Notes under the pieces: generated by a model
Database searches by the model: none
What the model was told of the DNA's origin: nothing
Seen by the model: the letters and a program-made list of their open reading frames with translations, nothing else
NCBI GenBank assembly: GCA_013215165.1
Contig: JABSRG010000026.1
Coordinates: 1-44,675, forward strand
DNA: 44,675 nt
Direction: 5' to 3'
Source of the DNA: Opitutales bacterium
GTDB taxonomy: Bacteria; Verrucomicrobiota; Verrucomicrobiia; Opitutales; JABSRG01
Made by a program: the position numbers and the translations under genes
Shown: piece after piece, positions 9,539 through 18,288 of the stretch
Position numbering within the stretch: the stretch's first letter is position 1
Layout of the letters: each line of letters opens with the position of its first letter

Positions 9539-9577
9539 ACCATGCTTTTTTGATGCTAGCATTAAAAAATGCATGGT
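9539..9577. promoter_or_regulatory. 39-bp imperfect palindrome over ATPase start codon
   Basis: Outer arms ACCATGC / GCATGGT and centre ATGCTAGCAT, with A/T tracts between. The palindrome spans the start codon at 9569-9571, so a bound dimer or RNA hairpin would block expression. It is likely an autoregulatory operator (inference). Confidence 0.55.
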
Positions 9578-10744
9578 TTAGATCGAAAACTTAAGCAGCG
9601 GGTTCTTGAGCTACTCGACTATTTCCCCGCGGTTGCACTACTAGGGCCACGCCAGTGCGGAAAAACAACACTCGCATTTGAGATCAAGGAAAGCTGGAGC
9701 AAGAAATCCACCTACCTTGACCTGGAAAATGCCGCAGACTTGGCGAAACTGGACGATAGCGTCGGCTATCTAAAACCCTTAGAAGAGCAATTGGTCATAA
9801 TGGACGAGGTCCAGCACCGCCCTGCACTCTTCCCCGAAATACGCGGCCTAATTGATGACGGCCGACGCAGAGGGCTACGAAGCGGCCGGTTTCTATTCTT
9901 AGGTTCAGCATCTTATGAGCTACTCAAACAAAGCGGTGAAAGCCTTGCTGGGCGCATCGCATTTTTAGAGCTCACCCCATTTCGGTTCGATGAGGTGCGC
10001 CATGAGGAGATCGATAAGCTCTGGCTACGCGGAGGATTCCCCGACAGTTTTCTCGCACCAACAGAAAGCGTTTCCGCAGAATGGCGACGCAACTTTATAG
10101 ACACCTATTTAACACGCGACTTAAGCATGTATGGAAAGGCGGACTCATTACCAGCGATGCGCGATCTCCTGAAAATGACTGCACATCTTCACAGCCAAGT
10201 TTTAAACGTGAGCCAGCTGGTCGAATCGCATGATTTCAGCCGACAGCAAATCAGCGACTATCTCGATCTTTTTGAGCACACATTCGTCATCCGCCGTTTG
10301 AAACCATACTTCACGAACGTAGGGAAGCGGCTCACAAAAAGACCGAAGATATATATTCGCGACAGCGGGCTGCTGCATCAATTAGTCGGAATCCAAGACT
10401 ACGACACGCTAAGTGGGCACCCGATCAGAGGTGCCAGCTGGGAAGGCTTCGTCATCGAACAGATCACCGCCTTGCTTCCAAGCTGGGAGCCATACTTCTA
10501 CCGCACATCTAATGGAGCGGAACTCGACCTACTCATGCTAAGAGGAGAGACAATTCTAGCTTTCGAGATCAAAGCTTCGGTCGAAGCGAAACTCACCAAA
10601 GGGTTTTACACTGCTTGCGAGGACATTAGGCCAAGTGAAACCTTCATCGTGTCACGTAATAACGGAACGTGGAATACTTCCAGCGGCGTCACCCACACCA
10701 ATATCAATGATTTACGAAAAATTCTATCTAGCTACGCAGATTAG
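9569..10744 (+). CDS. AAA+ ATPase with C-terminal DUF4143 (AAA_14 family)
   Basis: A 391-residue protein. An N-terminal P-loop ATPase domain has Walker A GPRQCGKT (26-33) and Walker B LVIMDEVQ (D79, E80). The sensor-like LFLGSASYELL is followed by LAGRIAFLELTPF. The C-terminal half is a DUF4143 domain with nuclease-like features (GASWEGFVIEQI, GAELDLLML, AFEIKAS: the E...D...ExK pattern of PD-(D/E)XK folds). Such proteins are common, often mobile, and poorly characterised. It is the only gene between the two 42-bp att repeats, so it is the cargo of the tRNA-Pro islet. The ATG at 9569 lies inside a palindrome. No integrase gene remains. Confidence 0.88.
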   Translation: MHGLDRKLKQRVLELLDYFPAVALLGPRQCGKTTLAFEIKESWSKKSTYLDLENAADLAKLDDSVGYLKPLEEQLVIMDEVQHRPALFPEIRGLIDDGRRRGLRSGRFLFLGSASYELLKQSGESLAGRIAFLELTPFRFDEVRHEEIDKLWLRGGFPDSFLAPTESVSAEWRRNFIDTYLTRDLSMYGKADSLPAMRDLLKMTAHLHSQVLNVSQLVESHDFSRQQISDYLDLFEHTFVIRRLKPYFTNVGKRLTKRPKIYIRDSGLLHQLVGIQDYDTLSGHPIRGASWEGFVIEQITALLPSWEPYFYRTSNGAELDLLMLRGETILAFEIKASVEAKLTKGFYTACEDIRPSETFIVSRNNGTWNTSSGVTHTNINDLRKILSSYAD

Positions 10745-10782
10745 AATCCACGACAAAACGTGTCTAGTTCCGCCAAATTCTT

Positions 10783-10800
10783 GTATCCCTATGTGTGTCC
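10783..10800. repeat. 18-bp att-associated repeat, copy 2
   Basis: GTATCCCTATGTGTGTCC, one base different from copies 1 and 3. It lies just after the ATPase gene and 60 bp before the second att core. Confidence 0.65.
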
Positions 10801-10860
10801 ATTAGACTTCAATAGAGCTCTAAGTTGCTGCACAAGAATGGGATAAGATTCACTTGGCAA

Positions 10861-10902
10861 AGGTTCAAATCCTGTCGGCCCGACCATTTTGAGTTTTTGG
10901 AG
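10861..10902. repeat. Attachment-site direct repeat, distal copy (tRNA-Pro 3' end duplicate)
   Basis: An exact 42-bp duplicate of 9257-9298 without the rest of the tRNA, so it is a remnant and not a functional tRNA. The sequence after it (to about 11110) is also degenerately similar to that after the tRNA (to about 9500), including a related AAAGCCGAC phrase. Region 10903-11234 otherwise holds no credible gene. Confidence 0.88.
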
Positions 10903-11009
10903 CTCGTGAAGTTTTACACATCGCACTGCGATAGAGCGACTTACAGGCTTTATTACTTTATCTCAATTTTCGCTAAATTCGGTAAAGCTACACCAAAATC
11001 CAAATTCTT

Positions 11010-11027
11010 GTGTCCCTATGTGTGTCC
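11010..11027. repeat. 18-bp att-associated repeat, copy 3
   Basis: GTGTCCCTATGTGTGTCC, identical to 9405-9422 and at the same distance from the adjacent att core. Confidence 0.7.
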
Positions 11028-11234
11028 CAAGTGAACGCATTTTTCAAAGGCACGCTATTATTCAGTGACTTATGCAGAAAGCCGACTGGATTCGGCCCTG
11101 CCTGCGCCCAGAATGAAATTTTAAATACCTTGAGGTATTCAAATATTTACGCAATGACCCGCTTGAGGAGCCATGGAGGGAGTCGATTAAACTTGCGAGA
11201 TAGCCAGAGTTGATGGTCTCTAGAAGCTGTTCAT

Positions 11235-12542
11235 ATGCTCGAATTTGCTAACCAAACAGATCAGGTAACATGGCCAAGCGTGACAAACCCATGGGCTTCT
11301 GCGATCGGATGTTTGCTCTACCAATTTGAACAAACTCAATGGCTCAATCGGCGAGAGCTGGAGAAGCGCCAATGGCCGCAGATCCAATCTATACTCAACT
11401 TCGCATACTCTAATTCTAGCCTATATCGGAAGCTCTACGATGAGCATGGAATCGATCCATCCACATTTCAGAACCTCGATGACCTATTGAACCTCCCAAT
11501 CGTCAGTCGCGAGCAACTACAACGCAACGCAGACGATTGGTTCTGCAAAGAAATCCCCAAAGGCCACGGACAGATTCTCGATCACTTCACAAGTGGTTCT
11601 ACTGGGCGCCCTCTTCACTCAAGGAGCACTAACCTGACACACTTAATAAAATGCGCTCTGATGATCAGGTCTCACAGTTGGGCCGCGCGCGATCTAAAAC
11701 AGAGTGTCGTTTACATAACTGAAGCAAATCAAACGAGCGAAGTAAAACACTCGTCCACCTGGGAAAGCGCAACAAAGCACGTGCTAAAGACTGGGCGCTC
11801 TTCATCAATCCCTATTACGATGCCGGTAGACGAGATGCTGAGAACGCTACGTGATCTACGTCCGGCCTATCTAATTGCATATCCATCAGTGATAGATTCC
11901 CTGATGAATGCGTGCACTTCTCTCAAGTCGCAAATTCCGTCGCTACGTCAGCTAGGAACTTTCGGTGAAGTTTTGACGGAAAGGACAAGGCGTCACGCTA
12001 AGGAAGAGCATGGCCTCGCAATTTTTGACAATTACTCCGCCTCCGAACTAGGTCCGATAGCGGTTCAGTGTAGTGATTTTGAACACTATCATGTGCAGTC
12101 TGAAGCCGTATTTGTAGAAATTCTAAATGATGATAACACTCCAAGCTGCCCCGGTCACGTTGGCAGAGTCGTGGTAACTTCCCTCCATAATTTCGCGGCA
12201 CCGATGATTAGATATGAGCTCGGAGACTTGGTAGAAGTTGGTGAGGATTGTAAATGCGGACGAGGCTTGCCAGTGCTCACCAAGATAATCGGGCGCCAGA
12301 GGAATCTCTTTAGATATCCAGACGGAACCCGAAGGTGGCCCAAGATCGAACATGATGAGTTCGCTAGCTTCTGCCGCATGAACCAACTGCAAATCGACCA
12401 ATTTCAGCTCGCACAAATTTCGATCGAACAACTAATTTTGCGCTTAGTTGTCCGGCGGCAGCTTACTGAGGACGATAAAGCGAGAATCGCTCGCTTCGTG
12501 GATCAACAATTGGGAACCACTTCATTCATCTGTGCAGAGTAG
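11235..12542 (+). CDS. CapK/PaaK-like adenylate-forming enzyme
   Basis: A 435-residue member of the phenylacetate-CoA-ligase-like (CapK) branch of adenylate-forming enzymes, which activate a carboxylate with ATP. Seen: the P-loop-like TSGSTGRP (about 120), the GTFGEVLTE stretch, the DNYSASELGPIAVQC region corresponding to the acyl-adenylate motif, YELGDLVEVG, and a CKCGRGLPVL Cys-rich turn usual in PaaK/CapK proteins. The acid substrate cannot be told; CapK relatives sit in capsule and other surface-polymer loci. The ATG at 11235 is used. Its 3' end overlaps the convergent Roco gene by 21 bp. It lies directly downstream of the att remnants, so it may be island cargo. Confidence 0.8.
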   Translation: MLEFANQTDQVTWPSVTNPWASAIGCLLYQFEQTQWLNRRELEKRQWPQIQSILNFAYSNSSLYRKLYDEHGIDPSTFQNLDDLLNLPIVSREQLQRNADDWFCKEIPKGHGQILDHFTSGSTGRPLHSRSTNLTHLIKCALMIRSHSWAARDLKQSVVYITEANQTSEVKHSSTWESATKHVLKTGRSSSIPITMPVDEMLRTLRDLRPAYLIAYPSVIDSLMNACTSLKSQIPSLRQLGTFGEVLTERTRRHAKEEHGLAIFDNYSASELGPIAVQCSDFEHYHVQSEAVFVEILNDDNTPSCPGHVGRVVVTSLHNFAAPMIRYELGDLVEVGEDCKCGRGLPVLTKIIGRQRNLFRYPDGTRRWPKIEHDEFASFCRMNQLQIDQFQLAQISIEQLILRLVVRRQLTEDDKARIARFVDQQLGTTSFICAE

Positions 12543-15101
12543 CTGAATGTAAAGGCCTCCGTTGTAAGTCCTCCGGCCAGACTTTCGGTCGGTATAGTCT
12601 TGCCACTCGACACGGATAATGAGCTGCCCCGAGGGGTCATCAGAGTCACTCGCTCGCCTCAGATGCAGCTGAAACCCATCTTCCCAGATAATAAGTTCGG
12701 GATCGGGGGATGCGCTATGATACCATTCATTGTCCTGCCGATCCTTGTTATCCCCAAAAAGATACGGCTGGAGCTCCCCGTGGGCATGTTGGCACAGATT
12801 AGCCAAGAGATCTCGGTAGTCGCTATTACCGATCAAATAAGTGAACGCTTCGTCCTCTCTTTTTCCACTCAGGCAAAAGCTATGATTGATCGCCGTCTCG
12901 CCCAACTCACCGGCGACTTTATTCCACTGAAATAGGGCTGATTCCAAAATCCCCATTTTAGGATGGGGCAACAGTGCAGACTGCACTGCTACCATGCGAT
13001 CCTTGCCGACTCTGATACAGATCTGACATTGATCCAAAAATCCCACGAAGAAATCCAGGGTCCATAGATCCGTAAATCTGTTTTTTAAGGGCTCATATGC
13101 CTGTATCCATTTCTTGAAATCACTTTCGTTAAAATAGCTCCGCGTCATCCCTGTTTCGACCAACTTATGATCGTACTCCATCAAGGCATACACGAGATCG
13201 CAGGCCCATTGTTGGTTGAACACGACCCGGCTTTGGCCGCGATTCTTCAGCCAAAAGAGCCGTCCGCAATCATGCAGGTATTGTGCGATTACCTTGGCGT
13301 GGCGAACATGGATCTCCTTACTCCACCTGCGACCCGAAAGCTCAGTCGTCGTGCCAGTCCAATCCGCAAACGATTCCTCATGTTTACCAGATCGGATGCG
13401 ATCGCTAACCAGCTCTGAAGCTTGTCTAAAAACAGAGGGGCCACGCATCCCATATGCGTCCGCCTGTCTGAAGAGAGCGCGCTTCAGCCAATAGGCGACC
13501 GGTTGAAATTGATCTTCAGCACTCCGCCTTTTAGCCCGAGAACTTTTCTCGTCAGGAAAGTCTAAGACTGTAATGGGGATGTCGCTACCCACATGGCACA
13601 GGTATTCTCCCGCTTGAGCCTTCACCTGGGACACAGCCTCGTCCGAATCTGTGCTTCCGGTGTATACAATGTGGATGGATAAACGATGTAGCTCCTTGGC
13701 AAAATCGTCCATTGTCTTTATGCCCTGAACCGTCCGGATATAGTCGAGCCAGTACTTAATCTCCCGATACTCGTTCTCCTTCTTATATACGATTACTTTT
13801 TCTTCTGAGCGCTCACCCAATTCGCTCTCAACCCGTGCCTTCTGTGTATCAGGATCCGTCAATGCAATGATGTAAACCGATCCCTCCGAAGCGAATAACC
13901 GGTGGGTATTGTGATACAGTTCTTGCCCTCCAAAATCCCATATATTGGCGATACCCGTCTCAGTTACACCGGGCCCGCGGAAGTCTGTCTTCCATTCGAT
14001 ACAGTGGATGCCCTCCGTGGAGTCCGAATGCGTTGCTGGGTCAAATTTCGCATTCCGTTCATCTTTCGATTGGTCATAATATCGCAGGGCTTTAGCGATC
14101 GTGGTCTTGCCGCAGCGCCCACTGCCCAAGAGCAGGACTTTCGACATGACAATCTTGTCAACGCTGTCGGCATGCCGACACAGCATTTTAAACGTTTCGG
14201 CCACATTATGATCAGGGCGGGAACTCCGATGGATACTGCGGATATCCATCCCAAGGAACTCAGAGAAACTGTCGCAGCCATCACAAGTAAAGTACTGTAG
14301 GGGCATATCTTTAACCCCTTTTTCACTATCTATTTCTCCGGGATAAAAAGCGTCGATGGTCTTCAGTGCCTCGCAGCCATTCACATTGAGGTGATGCAAG
14401 CTACGTTGCTGATCAATATTCTTGATTTCAGCCAATTGAGTGCAGCCGGATAGATCCAGCTTACGCAAAGAATGTGAACGCGGCAACCGCAGACACGTCC
14501 ATTGCCCGCAGTTTTCGGCGGTAAATTCTTTGAGGCCGGCGCCCCAGGTCGCCTTAAAGGCTGCCAGCTCATCCGAGGAAGGTTTCTTTTTTGTGCCACG
14601 ATTCGATCTCAGGATCGCCTCTACATACGCCTCATCCAACTGCGCACAGCCGTCGATGTGGAAATACATCAAGTCCCGCAAGCTGTAGCCCTCGAGGGCA
14701 TCTTGGGGCAGTGCTGTGCAGTATGATAAATCCAAGAGCTCCAGGCTCTCGGGCAAGTCGGGTAATTTTTTTAGATCCACACAGCCCCGCACGTCGAGCT
14801 CGCGAAAATATTTGGGTAAGACAGGCACCTCAGTAATCTCCTTGAGGCACCAGAGATGGAGGCATTTCAGATTGGGAAACAACTCGGCGAGGTTCGAATG
14901 CAGGTCTTCATCGGTACGTTTGATAGCCTGTTCTCTCCTCTGAGCGAGATCTTCACCCTTCATTGCGTCATAATCAAGCGCACCCAAAACGATACGCTCT
15001 ATCTGTTCTTGCGGCCCCGGGTGCGCCTTAATCCATTCGCGCAGCTCGCTTCCCCCTGCTGCGAAATGTAGGGCGACCTCTGTGTCTTCCGATCTACTCA
15101 T
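12522..15101 (-). CDS. Leucine-rich-repeat Roco (ROC-COR) GTPase
   Basis: An 859-residue multidomain protein. Residues about 70-290 are irregular leucine-rich repeats of the Cys-containing type (LDLSGCTQL, LDVRGCVDL, LNVNGCEAL). Residues about 317-520 form a Ras-of-complex GTPase domain with Walker A GSGRCGKT (326-333) and the switch motif WDFGGQE (388-394). The rest resembles a COR dimerisation domain (AKVIAQYLHDCGRLFWL is typical), ending in a small unassigned C-terminal domain. Bacterial Roco proteins are nucleotide-controlled dimeric switches of mostly unknown function. It is the last minus-strand gene after the DGR targets (254 bp from VR1's gene), which suggests a sensing or signalling role with them. 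No signal peptide, so cytoplasmic. Confidence 0.85.
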   Translation of the reverse strand: MSRSEDTEVALHFAAGGSELREWIKAHPGPQEQIERIVLGALDYDAMKGEDLAQRREQAIKRTDEDLHSNLAELFPNLKCLHLWCLKEITEVPVLPKYFRELDVRGCVDLKKLPDLPESLELLDLSYCTALPQDALEGYSLRDLMYFHIDGCAQLDEAYVEAILRSNRGTKKKPSSDELAAFKATWGAGLKEFTAENCGQWTCLRLPRSHSLRKLDLSGCTQLAEIKNIDQQRSLHHLNVNGCEALKTIDAFYPGEIDSEKGVKDMPLQYFTCDGCDSFSEFLGMDIRSIHRSSRPDHNVAETFKMLCRHADSVDKIVMSKVLLLGSGRCGKTTIAKALRYYDQSKDERNAKFDPATHSDSTEGIHCIEWKTDFRGPGVTETGIANIWDFGGQELYHNTHRLFASEGSVYIIALTDPDTQKARVESELGERSEEKVIVYKKENEYREIKYWLDYIRTVQGIKTMDDFAKELHRLSIHIVYTGSTDSDEAVSQVKAQAGEYLCHVGSDIPITVLDFPDEKSSRAKRRSAEDQFQPVAYWLKRALFRQADAYGMRGPSVFRQASELVSDRIRSGKHEESFADWTGTTTELSGRRWSKEIHVRHAKVIAQYLHDCGRLFWLKNRGQSRVVFNQQWACDLVYALMEYDHKLVETGMTRSYFNESDFKKWIQAYEPLKNRFTDLWTLDFFVGFLDQCQICIRVGKDRMVAVQSALLPHPKMGILESALFQWNKVAGELGETAINHSFCLSGKREDEAFTYLIGNSDYRDLLANLCQHAHGELQPYLFGDNKDRQDNEWYHSASPDPELIIWEDGFQLHLRRASDSDDPSGQLIIRVEWQDYTDRKSGRRTYNGGLYIQLLCTDE

Positions 15102-15206
15102 TATTCTCCGTGTTTGTCTTCGTTTCTTTAGAATTTCGATTAACTGATCACCGTTTCAATCAATTGCGATAGTAGGATGGGCGACGGCGCCCCCTGGCAG
15201 TCTCTT

Positions 15207-15287
15207 GTAGCCGACCCGCTCTGTCGGGGCGCAGGCCGTTGCTCCGATCCACGCCAAAGCGGCGAGCCGACAGAGCGGCTCGGCTAC
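15207..15287. repeat. Intergenic palindromic repeat C, copy 1
   Basis: Inverted arms beginning GTAGCCGACCCGCTCTGTCG and ending CGACAGAGCGGCTCGGCTAC around a GCAGGC.GTTGCT centre. The same design is at 31542-31622, and a half copy at 39726-39749. It sits between the VR1 target gene and the Roco gene, where it could act as a transcriptional or RNA-stability element. The remainder of 15102-15355 holds no gene. Confidence 0.72.
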
Positions 15288-15355
15288 ACAAAGACTTCTT
15301 GGAGGGTTGACCATTACCATTGCTCTCGCTTTTCAGAAATTTACCGATGACTCCA

Positions 15356-16324
15356 TCACAACACTTCACCTCGCGGCTTTTCGGGCGCGTTAAGCCCATC
15401 CAGGCCGGACACACGATCGGACGCTCCGGCCCCTCCAGATGCTGACTCGGCGGGGTCCCTCGCCTCGGCATCTTCCGGGCCTACGCTCGCTTGCTGGTTT
15501 TTCACCGGACCGGAGGACAGGCAAAGGCGGAAGCCCCTGCTCCAGTAGCGAAGGCCAGGGTGGTCCCTGGTGCGGAAAGCGGAGCGGCAGTTCCCGGCTG
15601 TGAGGATCCACGAGCCGCCCCGGAGGACCCGCCGCGCGTCCCGGCCTCCCACATCGATGGGATCCACAGCCACAACACCGCGCTCAGCGTAGGCGCCTGC
15701 GTTCCAAGCGTCGAGGCACCACTCATCCACATTGCCATGCATGTCCCACAAGCCGAAGGCATTGGCACACTTGGTCGGAGACCGTACTGGCTGCGTACTG
15801 CCGTCCGCATTTGCACCATACCATCCGGCATGAGACAGCGCTGCGGCACCGTCGCCGTTAAAATAGTCGGTGTCGGTGCCAGCACGGCAAGCATACTCCC
15901 ACTCCGCTTCCGTCGGCAAGCGCGCTTCGACGCCAGCGGGCAAAAGTGAGGCCTGCTCACTCAGCCATACCCCCATCAGACGGGCTTCATGCCATCCCAC
16001 TCGCTCAACTGGATGGCCATCAGGTTTACTCTTGAAATAGCTGGGATCAGCCCCCTCCTGCCCTTCGATCTGTTGTAAGCGCTCCCCACACTGTTCCGCC
16101 ATGAAGCGGTATTGCCCCTGCGTTACCGGCGTCTCAGCCATCCAGAATGGCCGGCTCATTTTGACCCACTGCCTCGGCTCCTCATCTGAATACTCGCCAC
16201 GAGCCCCCCTGCGAAAACGCCCCTCCGGCAGCGCTCGGAAAGCCATTTCATACGGCTGCCCCTTGCAGAGCACATGCCGGGGCAGCGGACAAGATGAAGA
16301 TGATGAGGATGGCATACGCAACAT
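15356..16324 (-). CDS. DGR target 1: FGE-sulfatase-fold (C-type-lectin-like) variable protein
   Basis: A 322-residue protein of the formylglycine-generating-enzyme/SUMF1 family. Hallmarks: ETPVTQGQYRFMAE (about 65-78), RLPTEAEWEYACRAGTDTDY, GLWDMHGNVDEWCLDAWN, and the C-terminal RGGSW...CRSA.R...HPG.R...RGFRLCLSSG core. In DGR target proteins this fold is a scaffold for a hypervariable surface, not an enzyme. The variable repeat is at 15510-15646. About 35 residues rich in Ala/Gly/Pro/Glu follow it. The ATG at 16324 lies 18 bp after the RT stop, so the two are probably one transcript; a second ATG at 16315 is possible. No export signal, so a cytoplasmic receptor is most likely. Confidence 0.88.
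   Translation of the reverse strand: MLRMPSSSSSSCPLPRHVLCKGQPYEMAFRALPEGRFRRGARGEYSDEEPRQWVKMSRPFWMAETPVTQGQYRFMAEQCGERLQQIEGQEGADPSYFKSKPDGHPVERVGWHEARLMGVWLSEQASLLPAGVEARLPTEAEWEYACRAGTDTDYFNGDGAAALSHAGWYGANADGSTQPVRSPTKCANAFGLWDMHGNVDEWCLDAWNAGAYAERGVVAVDPIDVGGRDARRVLRGGSWILTAGNCRSAFRTRDHPGLRYWSRGFRLCLSSGPVKNQQASVGPEDAEARDPAESASGGAGASDRVSGLDGLNAPEKPRGEVL
15510..15646 (-). repeat. DGR variable repeat VR1
   Basis: 137 bp, aligned without gaps to the template at 16484-16620. I count 15 differences, and all 15 are at template adenines (minus strand). Template Asn codons became Leu, Asp, Leu, Tyr and Ser, and the two Gln codons became Arg and Leu. This is the cleanest record of adenine-specific mutagenesis in the locus. 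The unchanged GC-rich end GCCTGTCCTCCGG would correspond to the initiation-of-homing side. Confidence 0.95.
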
Positions 16325-16342
16325 GATGAAAAGGAGGGCTGC

Positions 16343-17623
16343 TTACCCGTCGACTCCCTTCTCCGCTCCCATCCAGGTTGAGATATCGGCAGTCGACGGG
16401 CGCTTGCCCGGGGATGTGTCCCCGCTCGATTGAGCTGGGGTATTGGAAAAGGCGACGTCCGGTGAAGGCACAGCCTCGCCGTGCCGGAGGACAGGCAAAG
16501 GCGGAAGCCCCTGTTCCTGTTGCGATTGCCAGGGTGGTTCCTGGTGCGGATAGCGGAGCGGCAGTTCCTGGCTGTGTTGATCCACGAGCCGCCCCGTTGG
16601 ACCCGTTGCGCGTCCTGGCCTTTCCCAAATGTGTTCAGATCGACGACAGAGCGATCGCCGCCAATTGATGTCATCCGCCACCTGGGCATGGGCAAAGGCG
16701 GAACTCAGTGCCGCACACTCTGAATCCCTGAGATCGCGGGCATCCCGCTGCACCCTTTTCGCCATCGCCCCGCACTTTCGGCGCAAACGGCGGCGACCTA
16801 AGGCACTTAAGCGCATACGATCGGGATAGATGGTAAAGCCAAGAAAGGGAACACCCTGGGATGCCCGATTAAGCGTAGCTCCATGTTTCATGGTGAGACC
16901 CAGCGCACACAAGGCCTCTTGGACAAGATCCTTCACACGCATCAATTGAGCTTTATCACCGATCACCAAAAAATCATCCATGTAACGCACATGATGGTGA
17001 TTCCCTGGGAGCCGTTGAATCAAGTGGTCTATCGGATCTAAAAAAAAGTTGCCCAGGTATTGGCTCGTAAGCGCTCCGATGGGCAAGCCATGCTCTGGAA
17101 GTGTCGTGTAAGAGCTCAATAGACGCTCCCAAAGCTGTTGGAGGCGCTTTTCGCGAAAACGGCGTGTTAAGCCGTGGCGCAAGCGAGCATGCCCAACCGA
17201 GTCATAAAACTTCGCTACATCTATCTTGAGGAACCAAGAATCTGGCTGTAGCCAGCGGCGCACCTGCTCTAGAGCAAGGTGCTGCCCGCGCCCCTGGCGG
17301 CAAGCATAGCTGTGGTGATAGGCTCCACGCTCAAAAATGGGCCCGGTGACTGCGATTATAGCATGATGGACCACACGATCTTCAAAGCACGGAGCGTGGA
17401 TGATTCGACTCTTAGGGTCACGGATAGCGAATGCTCTGTAGGGAGAAAAGCGGTAATCACCCGCATTGAGCTGTCCCGCTATGTGGCTGATCCGCTCTTC
17501 TGCACACGTCAGCCATTGAGCAACCTCGACCCGTGAGCGCTTGCCTTGGCTCGCTCGCCAGGCTGCTCTGGATAAGTTTTCGTGCACCCCGATTTGGTCG
17601 AAGAGGCCGCCCACCGCTTTCAT
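16343..17623 (-). CDS. DGR reverse transcriptase
   Basis: A 426-codon frame. The RT domain spans about residues 55-300: YRAFAIRDPKSRIIHAP, WFLKIDVAKFYDSV with the first catalytic Asp (D135), IGALTSQYLGNFF (182-194) carrying the (I/L/V)GxxxSQ motif that separates DGR RTs from retron and intron RTs, RYMDDFLVIG with catalytic DD (216-217), and GVPFLGFTIYP. In DGRs this enzyme makes error-prone cDNA from the TR transcript, misincorporating opposite adenines. The ATG (17621-17623) overlaps the stop of the upstream VR2 gene as ATGA and has GGAGGA before it. Codons 335-380 run through the template repeat, so the conserved protein may functionally end near residue 330 and the tail be unusual. Confidence 0.93.
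   Translation of the reverse strand: MKAVGGLFDQIGVHENLSRAAWRASQGKRSRVEVAQWLTCAEERISHIAGQLNAGDYRFSPYRAFAIRDPKSRIIHAPCFEDRVVHHAIIAVTGPIFERGAYHHSYACRQGRGQHLALEQVRRWLQPDSWFLKIDVAKFYDSVGHARLRHGLTRRFREKRLQQLWERLLSSYTTLPEHGLPIGALTSQYLGNFFLDPIDHLIQRLPGNHHHVRYMDDFLVIGDKAQLMRVKDLVQEALCALGLTMKHGATLNRASQGVPFLGFTIYPDRMRLSALGRRRLRRKCGAMAKRVQRDARDLRDSECAALSSAFAHAQVADDINWRRSLCRRSEHIWERPGRATGPTGRLVDQHSQELPLRYPHQEPPWQSQQEQGLPPLPVLRHGEAVPSPDVAFSNTPAQSSGDTSPGKRPSTADISTWMGAEKGVDG
16484..16620 (-). repeat. DGR template repeat (TR)
   Basis: 137 bp that serves as the invariant donor for VR1-VR3. Read in the target frame it has six Asn codons (AAC/AAT), two CAA, several AGG and ATC codons at exactly the positions that vary: Q.VQ, IN, RN, RN, then N.NRNR before GFRLCLSSG. 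There are 28 adenines on the minus strand. It lies inside the 3' end of the RT reading frame, in another frame. Just downstream on the minus strand, GGCAC / GTGCC arms could form a hairpin. Upstream codons in the target frame (DLNTFGKGQDAQRV) look like a decayed FGE gene, suggesting the TR arose from a target copy. Confidence 0.95.
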
Positions 17624-17809
17624 AGGGCGCGTCCTCCTGACTTCCCTCTATGTGAAAAATTTTTCGAGCCGCTGCGCGGCGGCACCTGTAGATCCGCGTA
17701 AGGATCTACTTGGACTCGACCGCCGGCGCCCCCTCCAGTCGCACCTTCAGGAACTCCGCTCCTTTCAGCTCCCTCCGAGGACTCCTGCTCCAGCCGGTTT
17801 TTCACCGGA

Positions 17810-17946
17810 CCGGAGGACAGGCGAAGGCGGAAGCCCCTGCCCCCAGAGCGACTGCCAGGGTGGTTCCAGTGGCGGATAGCGGAGCGGCAGACCCCGGCCG
17901 TGCTGAACCACGAGCCGCCCCGGCAGACCCGAAGCGCGTCCTGGCC
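17810..17946 (-). repeat. DGR variable repeat VR2
   Basis: 137 bp, gap-free against the TR. I count 22 differences, 18 at template adenines and 4 elsewhere, so it is the most diverged copy. Residues at variable positions include Leu, Cys, Phe, Ser, Val, His, Trp, Ser, Ser and Gly. The few non-adenine changes suggest older divergence or a TR that has itself drifted. Confidence 0.93.
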
Positions 17947-18288
17947 TCGCTCAACGATCGGATCCAAACCCAGAGCACCATGCTGAGTGTAGGCCCCTCT
18001 GTACCAGGCATCCTGACACCATTCCCAAACATTCCCGTGCATGTCCCACAAGCCGAAGGCATTGGGACGCTTTGTTGCGGACCGCACTGGATGTGTACTC
18101 CTGCCGGAATTTTCACCATACCATCCAGCGTCGAACAGAGCCGCGGCACCGTCGCCGGTATAATAGTCGGTGTCTGTCCCCGCGCGGCAGGCATACTCCC
18201 ACTCCGCCTCCGTAGGCAAGCGAAGGTGTAGGCCCTCCGGCAGACTCCAGTTTGCACGCAGGCCCGTGAGTAGCTGCTGACAAGCGTC

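Noticed and set aside
10861-10902. Second tRNA-Pro gene
   Set aside because: Only the 3' half of the tRNA is present; the D-arm and anticodon arm are missing.
15160-15471. 103-residue minus-strand ORF
   Set aside because: It overlaps the end of target 1 in another frame and repeat C; composition is not protein-like.
16156-16695. 179-residue minus-strand ORF over the template repeat
   Set aside because: It is the target frame of the TR plus decayed FGE sequence and then out-of-frame text over the VR1 gene; no full FGE domain. Treated as TR, not as a gene.
16343-17623. Group II intron or retron RT
   Set aside because: No maturase domain, no intron boundaries, no retron ncRNA; the IGxxxSQ motif and the TR/VR pairs identify a DGR RT.
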